Part shown: in pieces, positions 26,605 through 34,455 of the stretch
How positions within the stretch are numbered: the stretch's first letter is position 1
How the letters are laid out: every line of letters begins with the position of its first letter
Notes under the pieces: generated by a model
Database searches by the model: none
The model's input: the letters and a program-made list of their open reading frames with translations, nothing else
What the model was told of the DNA's origin: nothing
NCBI GenBank assembly: GCA_964242415.1
Contig: CAXTAT010000010.1
Span: 1 to 64,000, forward strand
From: DASWOJ01 sp964242415
GTDB taxonomy: Bacteria; Pseudomonadota; Alphaproteobacteria; Acetobacterales; Acetobacteraceae
Length of the DNA stretch: 64,000 nucleotides
Direction of reading: 5' to 3'
Program-made: the position numbers and the translations under genes

Positions 26605-26657
26605 TGGCCGGGGCCATTCCGGTCCAAGCCATGAGTCCAGCCGCAAGGAGCAAGCAG

Positions 26658-26918
26658 ATGCCGTATGCCAGACTGCCCGCCAAGGTGGTGCCGGCCAGCG
26701 TGACGCCCGCCAGCGTGACGCAGGTCGCGATGGCCCTGATCCTGGCCTTGGTGGCGGCGCCGGTCGTCCGAACCATCACGTCCGAACTGTCGCAGTCGGT
26801 CGGCCAGACCTGGCCGTTCTCGATGGAGCACTGCGCGCAGGCCGACCCGGAATGCCGGGCAGCTGGGCCACGCCTGCCGGAGCCGCAGTTCCGGATGCAC
26901 AGCTTGGCATCGCGGTAG
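26658..26918 (+). CDS. Small single-pass hypothetical protein (86 aa)
   Basis: ATG 26658 follows a strong AAGGAG site at good spacing. The chain MPYARLPAKVVPASVTPAS has one hydrophobic segment (VTQVAMALILALVAAPVV, about residues 20-37) and a C-terminal part with two cysteines (MEHCAQADPEC). It could be a membrane-anchored or secreted small protein. Its TAG stop directly abuts the TAG stop of the convergent EamA transporter gene. No family recognised. Confidence 0.55.
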   Translation: MPYARLPAKVVPASVTPASVTQVAMALILALVAAPVVRTITSELSQSVGQTWPFSMEHCAQADPECRAAGPRLPEPQFRMHSLASR

Positions 26919-27797
26919 CTACTTCCGGCTGACCGGCGGGCTGGACTCACGGCTGGCTCCACGGCTCGCCAGGGCAACTCCTGCCACTGCGACCACCATG
27001 CCGAACCCCTGCACCGGCACCAGCCGCTCGCCGAACAAGATGAAGGCCAGCACCGCCACCACCGGCGGCACCAGGTAGAACAGCGACGCCACCCCGGCCA
27101 CCGCCCCCCGCCGGATCAGCACCAGCAGCAGCGAGATCGCGCCGAGCGACAGCCCGCACACCGCCCACGCCAGCCCGGCCCATGCCTGCCAGGAGGCATC
27201 GAACCGCCCGGCCTCGGTCAGCGCCGCCACTGGGGCGATGACGGCGGCGGCGCCGATGAACTGCACGGCGGCGTTGGTCCGCAGGTCCGCCGCCGCGCCG
27301 GTGCGCTTTTGCCAGATCGTGCCCAGCGTGATCCCCACCATCGCGGCCGCGCTGGCCAGCGCGGGCAGCAGCCCCACCCCCGACACCGCCCGCAGTTGCG
27401 GCTGCAGCACCAGCAGCGCACCGCCAAAGCCAAGCGCGATGCCCGCCCAGCGGCGCGGCCCCACCCGCTCGCCCAACAGCGGCAGGGCCAGCATCGCCGT
27501 CAGCAGCGGCTGCAACCCGGTGATCAGCGCCGAGATGCCCGCGGGCAAGCCGTGCCGCACCGACCAGAACACCCCGGCGAGGTAGACGCCCTGCAATAGC
27601 ACGCCGGCCACCAGCGCATCCCGCCAGCCTCGCACGCCATGTGGCCAGGGCGCCCCGGCTGCGGCGGCTAGCCCGGCGAACGCCAGGGCGCTCAGCACCA
27701 TGCGGACCGACAGGAACGTCAGCGGGTCCGCGTGCTGGGCCACCAGCCGGGCGACCAGGAACCCGGTCGCCCAGATGCCGACGAAGAGCGCCGGCAT
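26919..27797 (-). CDS. EamA/DMT-superfamily transporter
   Basis: 292 aa with ten predicted membrane helices in two repeats of five, the drug/metabolite transporter architecture. The first repeat has the motif FVGIWATGFLVARLVAQHADP; the second has SAAAMVGITLGTIWQKR. Helix-ending LGER and FGER motifs (LPLLGERVGPRRW, FILFGERLVPVQG) close each half, as usual for EamA. These proteins export amino acids or other small metabolites through the inner membrane. Start ATG 27797; no specific substrate can be read. Confidence 0.88.
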   Translation of the reverse strand: MPALFVGIWATGFLVARLVAQHADPLTFLSVRMVLSALAFAGLAAAAGAPWPHGVRGWRDALVAGVLLQGVYLAGVFWSVRHGLPAGISALITGLQPLLTAMLALPLLGERVGPRRWAGIALGFGGALLVLQPQLRAVSGVGLLPALASAAAMVGITLGTIWQKRTGAAADLRTNAAVQFIGAAAVIAPVAALTEAGRFDASWQAWAGLAWAVCGLSLGAISLLLVLIRRGAVAGVASLFYLVPPVVAVLAFILFGERLVPVQGFGMVVAVAGVALASRGASRESSPPVSRK

Positions 27798-27822
27798 CAG
27801 CGCCGGGGCGTCAAGGCGGCGG

Positions 27823-28107
27823 TCACTCCGGCCCGATGGCCGAGGGATGCTGCGCCAGCGGCGTTACGCTGATGTCCATGAAGGGGAACAGCGGGAGGGT
27901 GGACAGGATAGCGTGCAGCTCGTCATGGCTGGCGACGTCGAAGATGCTGATGTTGGCATAGCGCCCGGCCACGCGCCACAGGTGCCGCCACTTGCCCGAG
28001 CGCTGCAGGTCGGCGGCGCGGGCCTTCTCCTCGGCCTTGAGGCGGTCGAACACGGCCGGGTCCATGTCCCGTGGCACGCGCACATCCATTTCTACGCAGT
28101 AAAGCAT
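27823..28107 (-). CDS. Muconolactone delta-isomerase-like protein
   Basis: 94 aa small dimeric ferredoxin-like fold of the CatC family: MLYCVEMDVRVPRDMDP at the N-terminus, AADLQRSGKWRHLWRVAGRYANISIFDV in two stretches and STLPLFPFMDISVTPLAQHP at the end, all hallmarks. In aromatic degradation CatC isomerises muconolactone in the beta-ketoadipate pathway, but no catechol gene is nearby, so it may have another isomerase or stress role. It lies 26 bases upstream of the EamA gene on the same strand and is probably co-transcribed with it. Confidence 0.8.
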   Translation of the reverse strand: MLYCVEMDVRVPRDMDPAVFDRLKAEEKARAADLQRSGKWRHLWRVAGRYANISIFDVASHDELHAILSTLPLFPFMDISVTPLAQHPSAIGPE

Positions 28108-28110
28108 CCC

Positions 28111-28266
28111 AGCTCCCCTCCTTCTCCCTCTCCCTCCGGGAGAGGGCCGGGGTGAGGGGGTCTTGCAGCGCGGCCTTGGCCCGTTTCGGAACGGCTCCCA
28201 TTGCAGGCGAGGTCAGCGCTTGCCTGCCCCCTCACCCCGGCCCTCTCCCGGAGGGAGAGGGAGAAG
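28111..28266. repeat. Composite inverted-repeat element C (REPIN-like)
   Basis: Halves 28111-28166 and 28227-28266 are inverted copies of the palindrome plus the CCGGGGTGAGGG flank, separated by about 60 bases that start GGTCTTGCAGCG as in element B. It sits upstream of the CatC-like gene. Confidence 0.85.
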
Positions 28267-28410
28267 CTACGTCCGTACGTAGGCCCGGATGCCTTCGGCG
28301 TCCAGCGTCACCCCGATCCCCGCCTCCGCCACCCGCTTCAATATCAGCAGCCCCGCGTGCTTGACCAGCTTGAGCGACACCGCGTTCGCCGCCACCGTGG
28401 TGACCAGCAC
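28267..28410 (-). CDS. Possible 47-aa ORF or gene remnant
   Basis: A GTG at 28410 would give a 47-residue chain with TTVAANAVSLKLVKHAGLLI and a tail DAEGIRAYVRT ending at the edge of repeat element C. Codon usage looks coding-like, but no ribosome site or family is recognised. It starts 14 bases after the stop of the polytopic membrane protein. It may be a remnant truncated by the repeat. Confidence 0.25.
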   Translation of the reverse strand: MLVTTVAANAVSLKLVKHAGLLILKRVAEAGIGVTLDAEGIRAYVRT

Positions 28411-28423
28411 GACGGAGCGCCGT

Positions 28424-29857
28424 TCACCGCACAGGATGCTCGAGGCTGGACACGATGTTCGGGGCTGGGCATGACGTCGCATGGACCACCGCCAGCTTGT
28501 CCGCATACAGCCGGCACCACCCCGGCATGGCGTCCAGCAACGCGACCGCCGAGTTGCCGGGTGCCAGCAGGGTCCAGCGGATGCCGTAGGTCTGGAATGC
28601 CTTGTCCAGCGCCGCCGGGCTTGCCGCCATCGCCATGTATTCGTGCACGAACGGCAAGCCGTACATGTCCGCCCGGCCGTCGATCAACGGGCGCACATGG
28701 GCATAGATGAGGTAGCCGCCGAACGAGTACTCATTGAACACCGGCTGCGCCGCCAGGGCCGCGGGCACATGGGCCAGGGCCGCCGCCGGAAACGCGCCGC
28801 CGTCCTCTGGCCCGGCCGGCAGCAGCAGCCGCAGCGCGGCCAAGCCGCCCGCCAGGCCCAGGCCGCCCGCCAGCATCCGCCGCTCCGTCCACCGCCGCCA
28901 GCCGCCGGCGCGCCCCGCCGGGAGGGCAGTCCCCAGCGGCTCCGCCAGCAGCAGCGGCACGATCATGCCGACCAGCAATTGATAGCGCGCATGGCCCAGC
29001 GCCATGTGCAGCAGGCCCAGCAGGATCAGCAGGCGGACCGGCGGCAGCCTGGCCCCCCGGGTCAGCGCGAAGTACAAGCCGGCCATCAGGACCAGCTCCA
29101 GCGGCTGCAGGGTGCCGAAGTTGGGGGGCTGCCACTCCTGGATCATCGACCAGTCCGACGCCCCCACCACCTGGAACGGGAATAGCAGCCCGGCCCAGCC
29201 ATGCGGCGTCACCAAGGCGGCAGCAATGGCCGCCAACAGGAAGCCGCCCCAGCGCGCCAGCACGTCCCGCCAGGCATACGGCGTCGCCAGCACCGCCTCG
29301 AGCGCCAGCGGCACGACCAGCAGCAGCCCGATGATGAAGCCGCCGTGCATGTTGGCCCAGAGGCACATCACTGGCAGCAGGCCCCAGGACGGCGCCCGCC
29401 CGACGCTCCGGGCGATGAACAGCCCGGCCACCCAGGCCTCCAGGAACGGCAGCGCCAGGATGTGCGGCCGGGCCAGCAGCACGGGGCTGGCGCAGGCGGC
29501 GGCGAGCAGCGCCAGCAGCATTACCGCGCCCGCCGGCAGCCACCGCCCCAGGTGCCGGGCAAGCTGGAAGAAGGCGGCAGCCGCGGCGCCCGCGGTCAGC
29601 AGCAGCAGGCCGCCCCATCCCCCGGCCCGCAGCGCCGCCGCCATGAACACCTCGGACAGCCACTCATGCGCAGTCCAGTCGGCGCCGGCGTGGGTCAGGG
29701 AGAACGGGTCGGCGCGCGGCACCCCCCCATGGCCGATGATCCACTCCCCGGTCGCCAGGTGCCAGAACGTGTCGCCATCGCCGAGCACGCCCGGCGAGAA
29801 CAGCGCCAGCGCGAGCATGGCTAAGGCTGCGACCCAGGGTGCAGCGATGGATGGCAT
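28424..29857 (-). CDS. Polytopic membrane protein, glycosyltransferase-C-like
   Basis: 477 aa with about ten membrane helices. The first periplasmic loop has DGDTFWHLATGEWIIGHG and DPFSLTHAGADWTAHEWLSE. The acidic, His/Trp-rich loop just after helix 1 is typical of GT-C (Wzx/PMT-like) membrane glycosyltransferases and of a widespread family of uncharacterised membrane proteins. The C-terminal soluble part (FNEYSFGGYLIYAHVRPLID, then GRADMYG, RWTLLAPGNSAVALLD) is also typical of that family. Probably uses a lipid-linked sugar in the periplasm; target unknown. Start ATG 29857. Confidence 0.68.
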   Translation of the reverse strand: MPSIAAPWVAALAMLALALFSPGVLGDGDTFWHLATGEWIIGHGGVPRADPFSLTHAGADWTAHEWLSEVFMAAALRAGGWGGLLLLTAGAAAAAFFQLARHLGRWLPAGAVMLLALLAAACASPVLLARPHILALPFLEAWVAGLFIARSVGRAPSWGLLPVMCLWANMHGGFIIGLLLVVPLALEAVLATPYAWRDVLARWGGFLLAAIAAALVTPHGWAGLLFPFQVVGASDWSMIQEWQPPNFGTLQPLELVLMAGLYFALTRGARLPPVRLLILLGLLHMALGHARYQLLVGMIVPLLLAEPLGTALPAGRAGGWRRWTERRMLAGGLGLAGGLAALRLLLPAGPEDGGAFPAAALAHVPAALAAQPVFNEYSFGGYLIYAHVRPLIDGRADMYGLPFVHEYMAMAASPAALDKAFQTYGIRWTLLAPGNSAVALLDAMPGWCRLYADKLAVVHATSCPAPNIVSSLEHPVR

Positions 29858-30164
29858 GGATGGCGTCCCTTGAAGCCCAACGCGCAGATTAGGGCGGCGC
29901 GGGCGCGGGCGACATCGTTTGAGCCGGCAAAACGGCAGGCGACGACAATTCCTAGCCCAGCAGCACCGGGCCTAATACCGGCCGCCCTTAACCCCGACCG
30001 ACCCCGTCCCGACCTTGCCCGTCATTGCGAGCCGGCTTCGGCGCGGCAAAGGGGCCGGAAGGACCACGCTGGCCCACCTGGATTGCCACGCCGCAAGCGC
30101 GGCTCGCAATGACGGCGACCCTTGCTGGTCACGCTCAGGGCCGATTTGCAGGAACAAAACCAGG
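29858..30164. other. Gene-free stretch with a CATTGCGAG repeat
   Basis: 307 bases between the membrane protein start and the kdpE stop. Apart from the inverted-repeat element at 30020-30114 I see no gene, terminator or RNA. Confidence 0.5.
30020..30114. repeat. CATTGCGAG inverted-repeat element 1
   Basis: A 95-base element with exact 12-base ends CGTCATTGCGAG and CTCGCAATGACG, and internal CCTGGATTGCC and CCGCAAGCGCGGC blocks. The same ends recur near 36.5, 49.5 and 63.8 kb. It lies 3' of kdpE. Confidence 0.85.
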
Positions 30165-30851
30165 TCAGCCGGCCTCCGCCATCCGGTAGCCGACCCCCGG
30201 CTCGGTGGTGATCAGGTTCAGGCCGGCCTCGCCGAGCTTCTGGCGCAGGTGGCCGACATACACCCGCAGATACTGCACGTCCCCTGTATGCGCCGTGCCC
30301 CACACGGCGGTCAGCAACTGCCGATGCGTCATCACCCGGCCGGCGTTGCGGATCAGCAGGCTCAGCAATTCATACTCGCGCGGGCTGAGCTGCACCGGCT
30401 GGCCGGCGGCCGTCACTAGGCGGCGGGCCAGGTCCACCTGCAGCCCGGCGGCGCGGAACACCTCCGGCACGCCCTCCTGCGCGCGCGCGTGGCGTAGGGC
30501 GGTGCGGATGCGCGCCAGCAGCTCCCCCACGCCGAACGGCTTCTCCACGTAATCGTCGGCGCCGTTGTCCAGCGCCTTGATCTTCTCGCCTTCCTGGTCC
30601 CGCGCCGACAGCACGATGACCGGAACCTTGCTGAACGCGCGCAGCCGGGCCAGGGCGTCCTGTCCGTCCAGGTCCGGCAGGCCAAGGTCCAGCAGCACCA
30701 GGTCAGGCGCGCGGGTGGCCGCCAGGCGCAGGCCCTCCGCCGCCGTGTCTGCCCGCTCGACCGCGAAGCCGGCTGCGTCCAGCGCCGGACGCAGGAAGCG
30801 GTGGATCTGCGGCTCGTCATCCACCACCAGCACGCGGGCGCCTGTCGTCAT
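30165..30851 (-). CDS. kdpE: Potassium-responsive response regulator KdpE
   Basis: ATG 30851 with GAGGG seven bases upstream gives 228 aa; a GTG two codons earlier is also possible. Receiver domain 5-118 with acidic pair VVDDE, phospho-acceptor Asp55 in LVLLDLGLPD, Thr/Ser switch VIVLSARD and Lys in EKPFG. Winged-helix OmpR/PhoB DNA-binding domain about 130-226 (LSPREYELLSLLIRNAG, TGDVQYLRVYVGHLRQKL). KdpE activates kdpFABC when K+ is low or osmotic pressure is high. Here it is encoded 49 bases after kdpD at the end of the kdp run, as usual. Confidence 0.95.
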   Translation of the reverse strand: MTTGARVLVVDDEPQIHRFLRPALDAAGFAVERADTAAEGLRLAATRAPDLVLLDLGLPDLDGQDALARLRAFSKVPVIVLSARDQEGEKIKALDNGADDYVEKPFGVGELLARIRTALRHARAQEGVPEVFRAAGLQVDLARRLVTAAGQPVQLSPREYELLSLLIRNAGRVMTHRQLLTAVWGTAHTGDVQYLRVYVGHLRQKLGEAGLNLITTEPGVGYRMAEAG

Positions 30852-30900
30852 GAACACGCCCTCATAAACACACCCTCATGAATCCCCCCTCATCGAAGCG

Positions 30901-33543
30901 TCATGCCGCCGGCAGGCGGAGGGAGATGATGGTCCCCGGCGACCCGTCGCGCGGCAGGTCCGGGCGGGGGCTGACAGCCTCGATGGTGCCGCCCATTGCC
31001 TCCACCAGGCCGCGGGCGATGGCCAGGCCCAGCCCGGTGCCCGGCGCCACCCGGTCGCCCCGGCGCGCACGGTAGAAGCTGTCGAACACATGCGGCATGT
31101 CGGCCAGCGGGATGCCCACGCCCTCGTCGGCCACGGCGATGCAGACCTGGGCGCGTTCGGCGGCAACGCGCACCACGGGCTGCGCTCCGGAGGGGGCATA
31201 CTTCACGGCGTTGTCCAGCACGTTCACCAACGCCTGTTCCAGCAAGGCCGCATCCGCCTGCACCCGCAAACCAGGGTCCGCCTGCGCGACGCCGACATGG
31301 GCGGCCTCCGGCACGCGGGCGATGGCGGCCTCCACCACCTCGGCCACCTCCACCGGCTCCAGGCGGGGGGCGATCTGGCCGCTCTCCAGCCGGGTCAGGT
31401 CCATGATGTTGGCAAGGAACCGGGCCATGCGGGCGGTGTCCTGGTCGATGCTGGCCAGCAGGTCGGACCGCACCTCCGGTGCCAGGGTGTCCCAGGCATC
31501 CCGCAGCGTGCCGGCCGCGCCGCGTATGCCGGTCAGCGGGGTCCGCAGGTCGTGGCTCAGCGAGTTCAGCAGGGCGGTGCGGAGCCGCTGCGTCTCCTCC
31601 ATGGCGGCGGTGCGGGCGAACTGCGTGGCCAGGCGCACCCGCTCCAGCGCCACGGCGGACTGATCGGCCAGCGCCTCGGCGGCCTGCAGCAGGGAGGGGT
31701 CGAAGCCGCTCGCCGCATGCGCCTGGTCGGGCCGCATCCCCAGCACGCCGAGCATTCCGCGCACGGTCCGCATCGGCAGGAAGCGCCACGTGCTGCCCGG
31801 CAGGGTGCTGGTCCCGCGCCCCGTCTCCTCCGCCCGGGTGTAGCACCAGCGGGCGGCGGCCCAGGCCCCGGCGTCCATGGTGTCGGCCGGCGGGTGGGCG
31901 GCGCGTATGTCCACGTCCTCCCCGGTGACGTCCGTGCCGGTCAGCACCACGGCGCGGCCGACGATGCTGGCGGCCTGACGGGCGATCTCCTCCAGCAGCT
32001 CCGGCTCGGTCGCGGGCGCCCCGAGCCGCCGGCTGAACGCACCGACGCGGCGCAGCCCCTCGATGCGCGCCTGGCCCGCCTGCGCCTCCGCACGGACGCG
32101 GCCGGCCAGCACGCCGGTCATGCCGGCCACGGCGAGGAACACGGCGGCGGCCACGGCGTCATGCGTGTTGGCGATGGTGACGGTGTGGATGGGTGGGATG
32201 AAGAAGAAGTCCCAGGCCAGAAAGCCGATGGCCGCCGTGTACAAGGCCACCCACAACCCCTGCAGGCTGGCAGCGGCGACGACGACGGCCAGGAACACCA
32301 TGCCCAACGCCTCCTGCGGCATCAGCGGCCCCAGCATCAGGCCCCCGCCCGTCACAGCCGCGACCAGCGCCGTCGCCACGGCCCAGGGCACCCAGGACTG
32401 CCGCACCCGGGCCGCCACCATCTGGGGCCGCGCCGCCGCCGGCAGCGGCACGACATTCAGCGTGTAGTCCGGGGCGCGGCGCAGCAACTGCGTGCCCAAG
32501 GTGCGCCCGGTCAGGCGCCGCCACAGCGGGGCCGGGCTGCGGCCCAGGACGATCCCGGTCACGTTGCGTGCCCCGGCGAATTGCAGCGCCGTGCCCACCA
32601 GGTCGGCGCCGGACCGCACCTCGGTCTCCCCGCCCAGTTGCGACGCCAACGCCATCGCCGCCCGGCAATTGGAGGGCTTGGCGGGCCGCTCAATGTGCAG
32701 GGCGATCCAGGGGGCGTGCAGCGCCTCGGACAAGCGCTTGGCGTGGCGCACGACGGCCTCGCCCCCGGCATCCGGGCCGACCAGGGCCAGGATGCGGTCG
32801 CCGGCTGGCCAGGGGCCGCTGATGCGGTTGTCGCGCATCCAGCCGCGCACGTCGCCGTCCACCTTCTCGGCGGTGCGGCGCAACGCGATCTCGCGCAGGG
32901 CGGCGAGGTTGCCCTCCTTGAAGTAGCCCTCCAGCGCGCGCCGGGCAGTCTCCGCCTTGTAGATGCGGCCGTCGCCCAGGCGGGCGCGCAGCTCGGCGGG
33001 GGGCACGTCGATCAGCTCGATCTCGTTGGCGCCCTCCAGCACGCGGTCGGGCAGGGTCTCCATGACGCGGACGCCGGTGATGCGGGCCACGTCGTCGTTC
33101 AGGCTTTCGAGGTGCTGCACATTGAGCGTGGCCCATACGTCCAGCCCGGCAGCCAGCAGCTCCTCCACGTCCTCCCACCGCTTGTTGTGGCGGCTGCCGG
33201 GAGCGTTGGTGTGCGCCAGCTCGTCCACCAGCAGCAGGCCGGGGCGGCGAAGCAGGGCGGTGTCGAGGTCGAACTCCTCCAGGGTCTGCCCACGATAGGG
33301 AACCTGCATGCGCGGCAGGATGGGGAGGTCGCCGATCTGCGCCTCGGTTTCCGCCCGGCCGTGCGTCTCGATGACGCCGGCCAGCACGTTGCGACCCTCG
33401 GCGGCGCGGCGGCGGGCCTGGGACAGCATCTCCCAGGTCTTGCCGACGCCGGGCGCGGCGCCGAGGAACACCTTGAGCCGCCCGCGCCCCTCACGGGCGG
33501 CGGCGGCGATCAGGGCGTCGGGGTCGGGGCGGGTGTCGTCCAC
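30901..33543 (-). CDS. kdpD: Potassium/turgor sensor histidine kinase KdpD
   Basis: 880 aa, close to the usual 890. GTG start at 33543. The N-terminal KdpD domain has Walker A FLGAAPGVGKTWEML (residues 26-40) and LVDELAHTN. A universal-stress-protein-like domain follows (about 245-370), then four membrane helices (about 395-500), a GAF-like domain, and the kinase core: His664 in SLSHDLRTPLTG, N-box VLDNAVKYAPSG, DEGVGIP and GTGLGLAIARGL. It senses intracellular K+ and ionic strength and phosphorylates KdpE. Preceded by a 300-base gap containing repeat element D. Confidence 0.96.
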   Translation of the reverse strand: MDDTRPDPDALIAAAAREGRGRLKVFLGAAPGVGKTWEMLSQARRRAAEGRNVLAGVIETHGRAETEAQIGDLPILPRMQVPYRGQTLEEFDLDTALLRRPGLLLVDELAHTNAPGSRHNKRWEDVEELLAAGLDVWATLNVQHLESLNDDVARITGVRVMETLPDRVLEGANEIELIDVPPAELRARLGDGRIYKAETARRALEGYFKEGNLAALREIALRRTAEKVDGDVRGWMRDNRISGPWPAGDRILALVGPDAGGEAVVRHAKRLSEALHAPWIALHIERPAKPSNCRAAMALASQLGGETEVRSGADLVGTALQFAGARNVTGIVLGRSPAPLWRRLTGRTLGTQLLRRAPDYTLNVVPLPAAARPQMVAARVRQSWVPWAVATALVAAVTGGGLMLGPLMPQEALGMVFLAVVVAAASLQGLWVALYTAAIGFLAWDFFFIPPIHTVTIANTHDAVAAAVFLAVAGMTGVLAGRVRAEAQAGQARIEGLRRVGAFSRRLGAPATEPELLEEIARQAASIVGRAVVLTGTDVTGEDVDIRAAHPPADTMDAGAWAAARWCYTRAEETGRGTSTLPGSTWRFLPMRTVRGMLGVLGMRPDQAHAASGFDPSLLQAAEALADQSAVALERVRLATQFARTAAMEETQRLRTALLNSLSHDLRTPLTGIRGAAGTLRDAWDTLAPEVRSDLLASIDQDTARMARFLANIMDLTRLESGQIAPRLEPVEVAEVVEAAIARVPEAAHVGVAQADPGLRVQADAALLEQALVNVLDNAVKYAPSGAQPVVRVAAERAQVCIAVADEGVGIPLADMPHVFDSFYRARRGDRVAPGTGLGLAIARGLVEAMGGTIEAVSPRPDLPRDGSPGTIISLRLPAA

Positions 33544-33682
33544 GGGTTTATATTATGCGTGATTGGGTGGGATGTCGCAGCTTCTCGCAAGGGTGGGGCG
33601 TGGACTTGCGATGTTGCTGCGGCAGCCTTTGCGGAGTGACATGGAGGAAGGCGTCAACGACACATGCGACCTGGGGACGCTG

Positions 33683-33833
33683 CCTGCTCCCTCTCCCGGA
33701 GGGAGAGGACCGGGGTGAGGCCGCGAGGACCTAACCCTGGCCGGAAAGCGCGAAATCGTTCTCCGAACCGGCAGAGATTGGCCCGTACCGCCCCCCTCAC
33801 CCCGGCCCTCTCCCGGAGGGAGAGGGAGCAGCG
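33683..33833. repeat. Composite inverted-repeat element D (REPIN-like)
   Basis: Halves 33683-33722 and 33791-33833 are inverted copies of the palindrome and GGGGTGAGG flank, about 70 bases apart. The element fills most of the kdpC-kdpD gap (33544-33843), which otherwise holds nothing recognisable. Confidence 0.85.
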
Positions 33834-33843
33834 CAACGGGCGG

Positions 33844-34455
33844 CTACTTGCGGGAGTCCACCGACATGCTCTTCATGGTGTCCAGCGCCAGGTTCAGTTG
33901 CAGCACGTTCACCCGCGGCTCGCCGATGATCCCAGCCAGCCGTCCTTCGGTGTGCTCGGCCAGCAGGGCCTGCACACGCCCCGGCGGCAGCCCACGCGCG
34001 GTGGCGACCCGTTCCACTTGCCGCTCGGCAAAGGCCGGGCTGACGTGCGGGTCCAGGCCGCTGGCAGAGGTCGTCAGCATGTCGCCCGGCACCGGCGTCG
34101 CGCCTGCCTTCGCCACGTCCGCCGTCACCCGGTCCACCAGCGCCTTGCTGGTCGGCCCGGTGTTGGACGCGCCGGAATTGCCGGCGTTGTAGGGCGCCGG
34201 CACCGTCTTGGTGCTGTCGGCCGGGTCGGTGTCGGTGGTCGCCGACGGGCGGCCCTGGAAGTACTTGTCGTCGGCGAAGGTCTGCCCGATCAGGGCGGAG
34301 CCGACGACCTTGCCGTCGCGCTCGATCAGGCTGCCGCCGGCCTGGAACGGGAACACGGCCCCAGCAAGGGCACTGAACCCCAGCGGCAGCGCAAGCCCGG
34401 TCAGGGCGGTGAACAGCACGACCAGCACGAGGGCGGGGCGAAGTTGGGCCAGCAT
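33844..34455 (-). CDS. kdpC: Potassium-transporting ATPase subunit KdpC
   Basis: 203 aa with one N-terminal membrane helix (LVLVVLFTALTGLALPLGF) and the conserved periplasmic part: GSALIGQTFADDKYFQGRPSA, NPGSNLGPTS-like SNTGPTSKALVDR, PVPGDMLTTSASGLDPHVSP, and the C-terminal VNVLQLNLALD. KdpC stabilises the KdpA-KdpB complex and increases ATP affinity. Its ATG (34455) directly abuts the kdpB stop, so translation is coupled. Length and motifs are normal. Confidence 0.96.
   Translation of the reverse strand: MLAQLRPALVLVVLFTALTGLALPLGFSALAGAVFPFQAGGSLIERDGKVVGSALIGQTFADDKYFQGRPSATTDTDPADSTKTVPAPYNAGNSGASNTGPTSKALVDRVTADVAKAGATPVPGDMLTTSASGLDPHVSPAFAERQVERVATARGLPPGRVQALLAEHTEGRLAGIIGEPRVNVLQLNLALDTMKSMSVDSRK

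Noticed and set aside
31090..33639. Plus-strand open frame of 849 codons across kdpD
   Set aside because: Antisense shadow of a fully recognisable KdpD; low-complexity composition and no domain.
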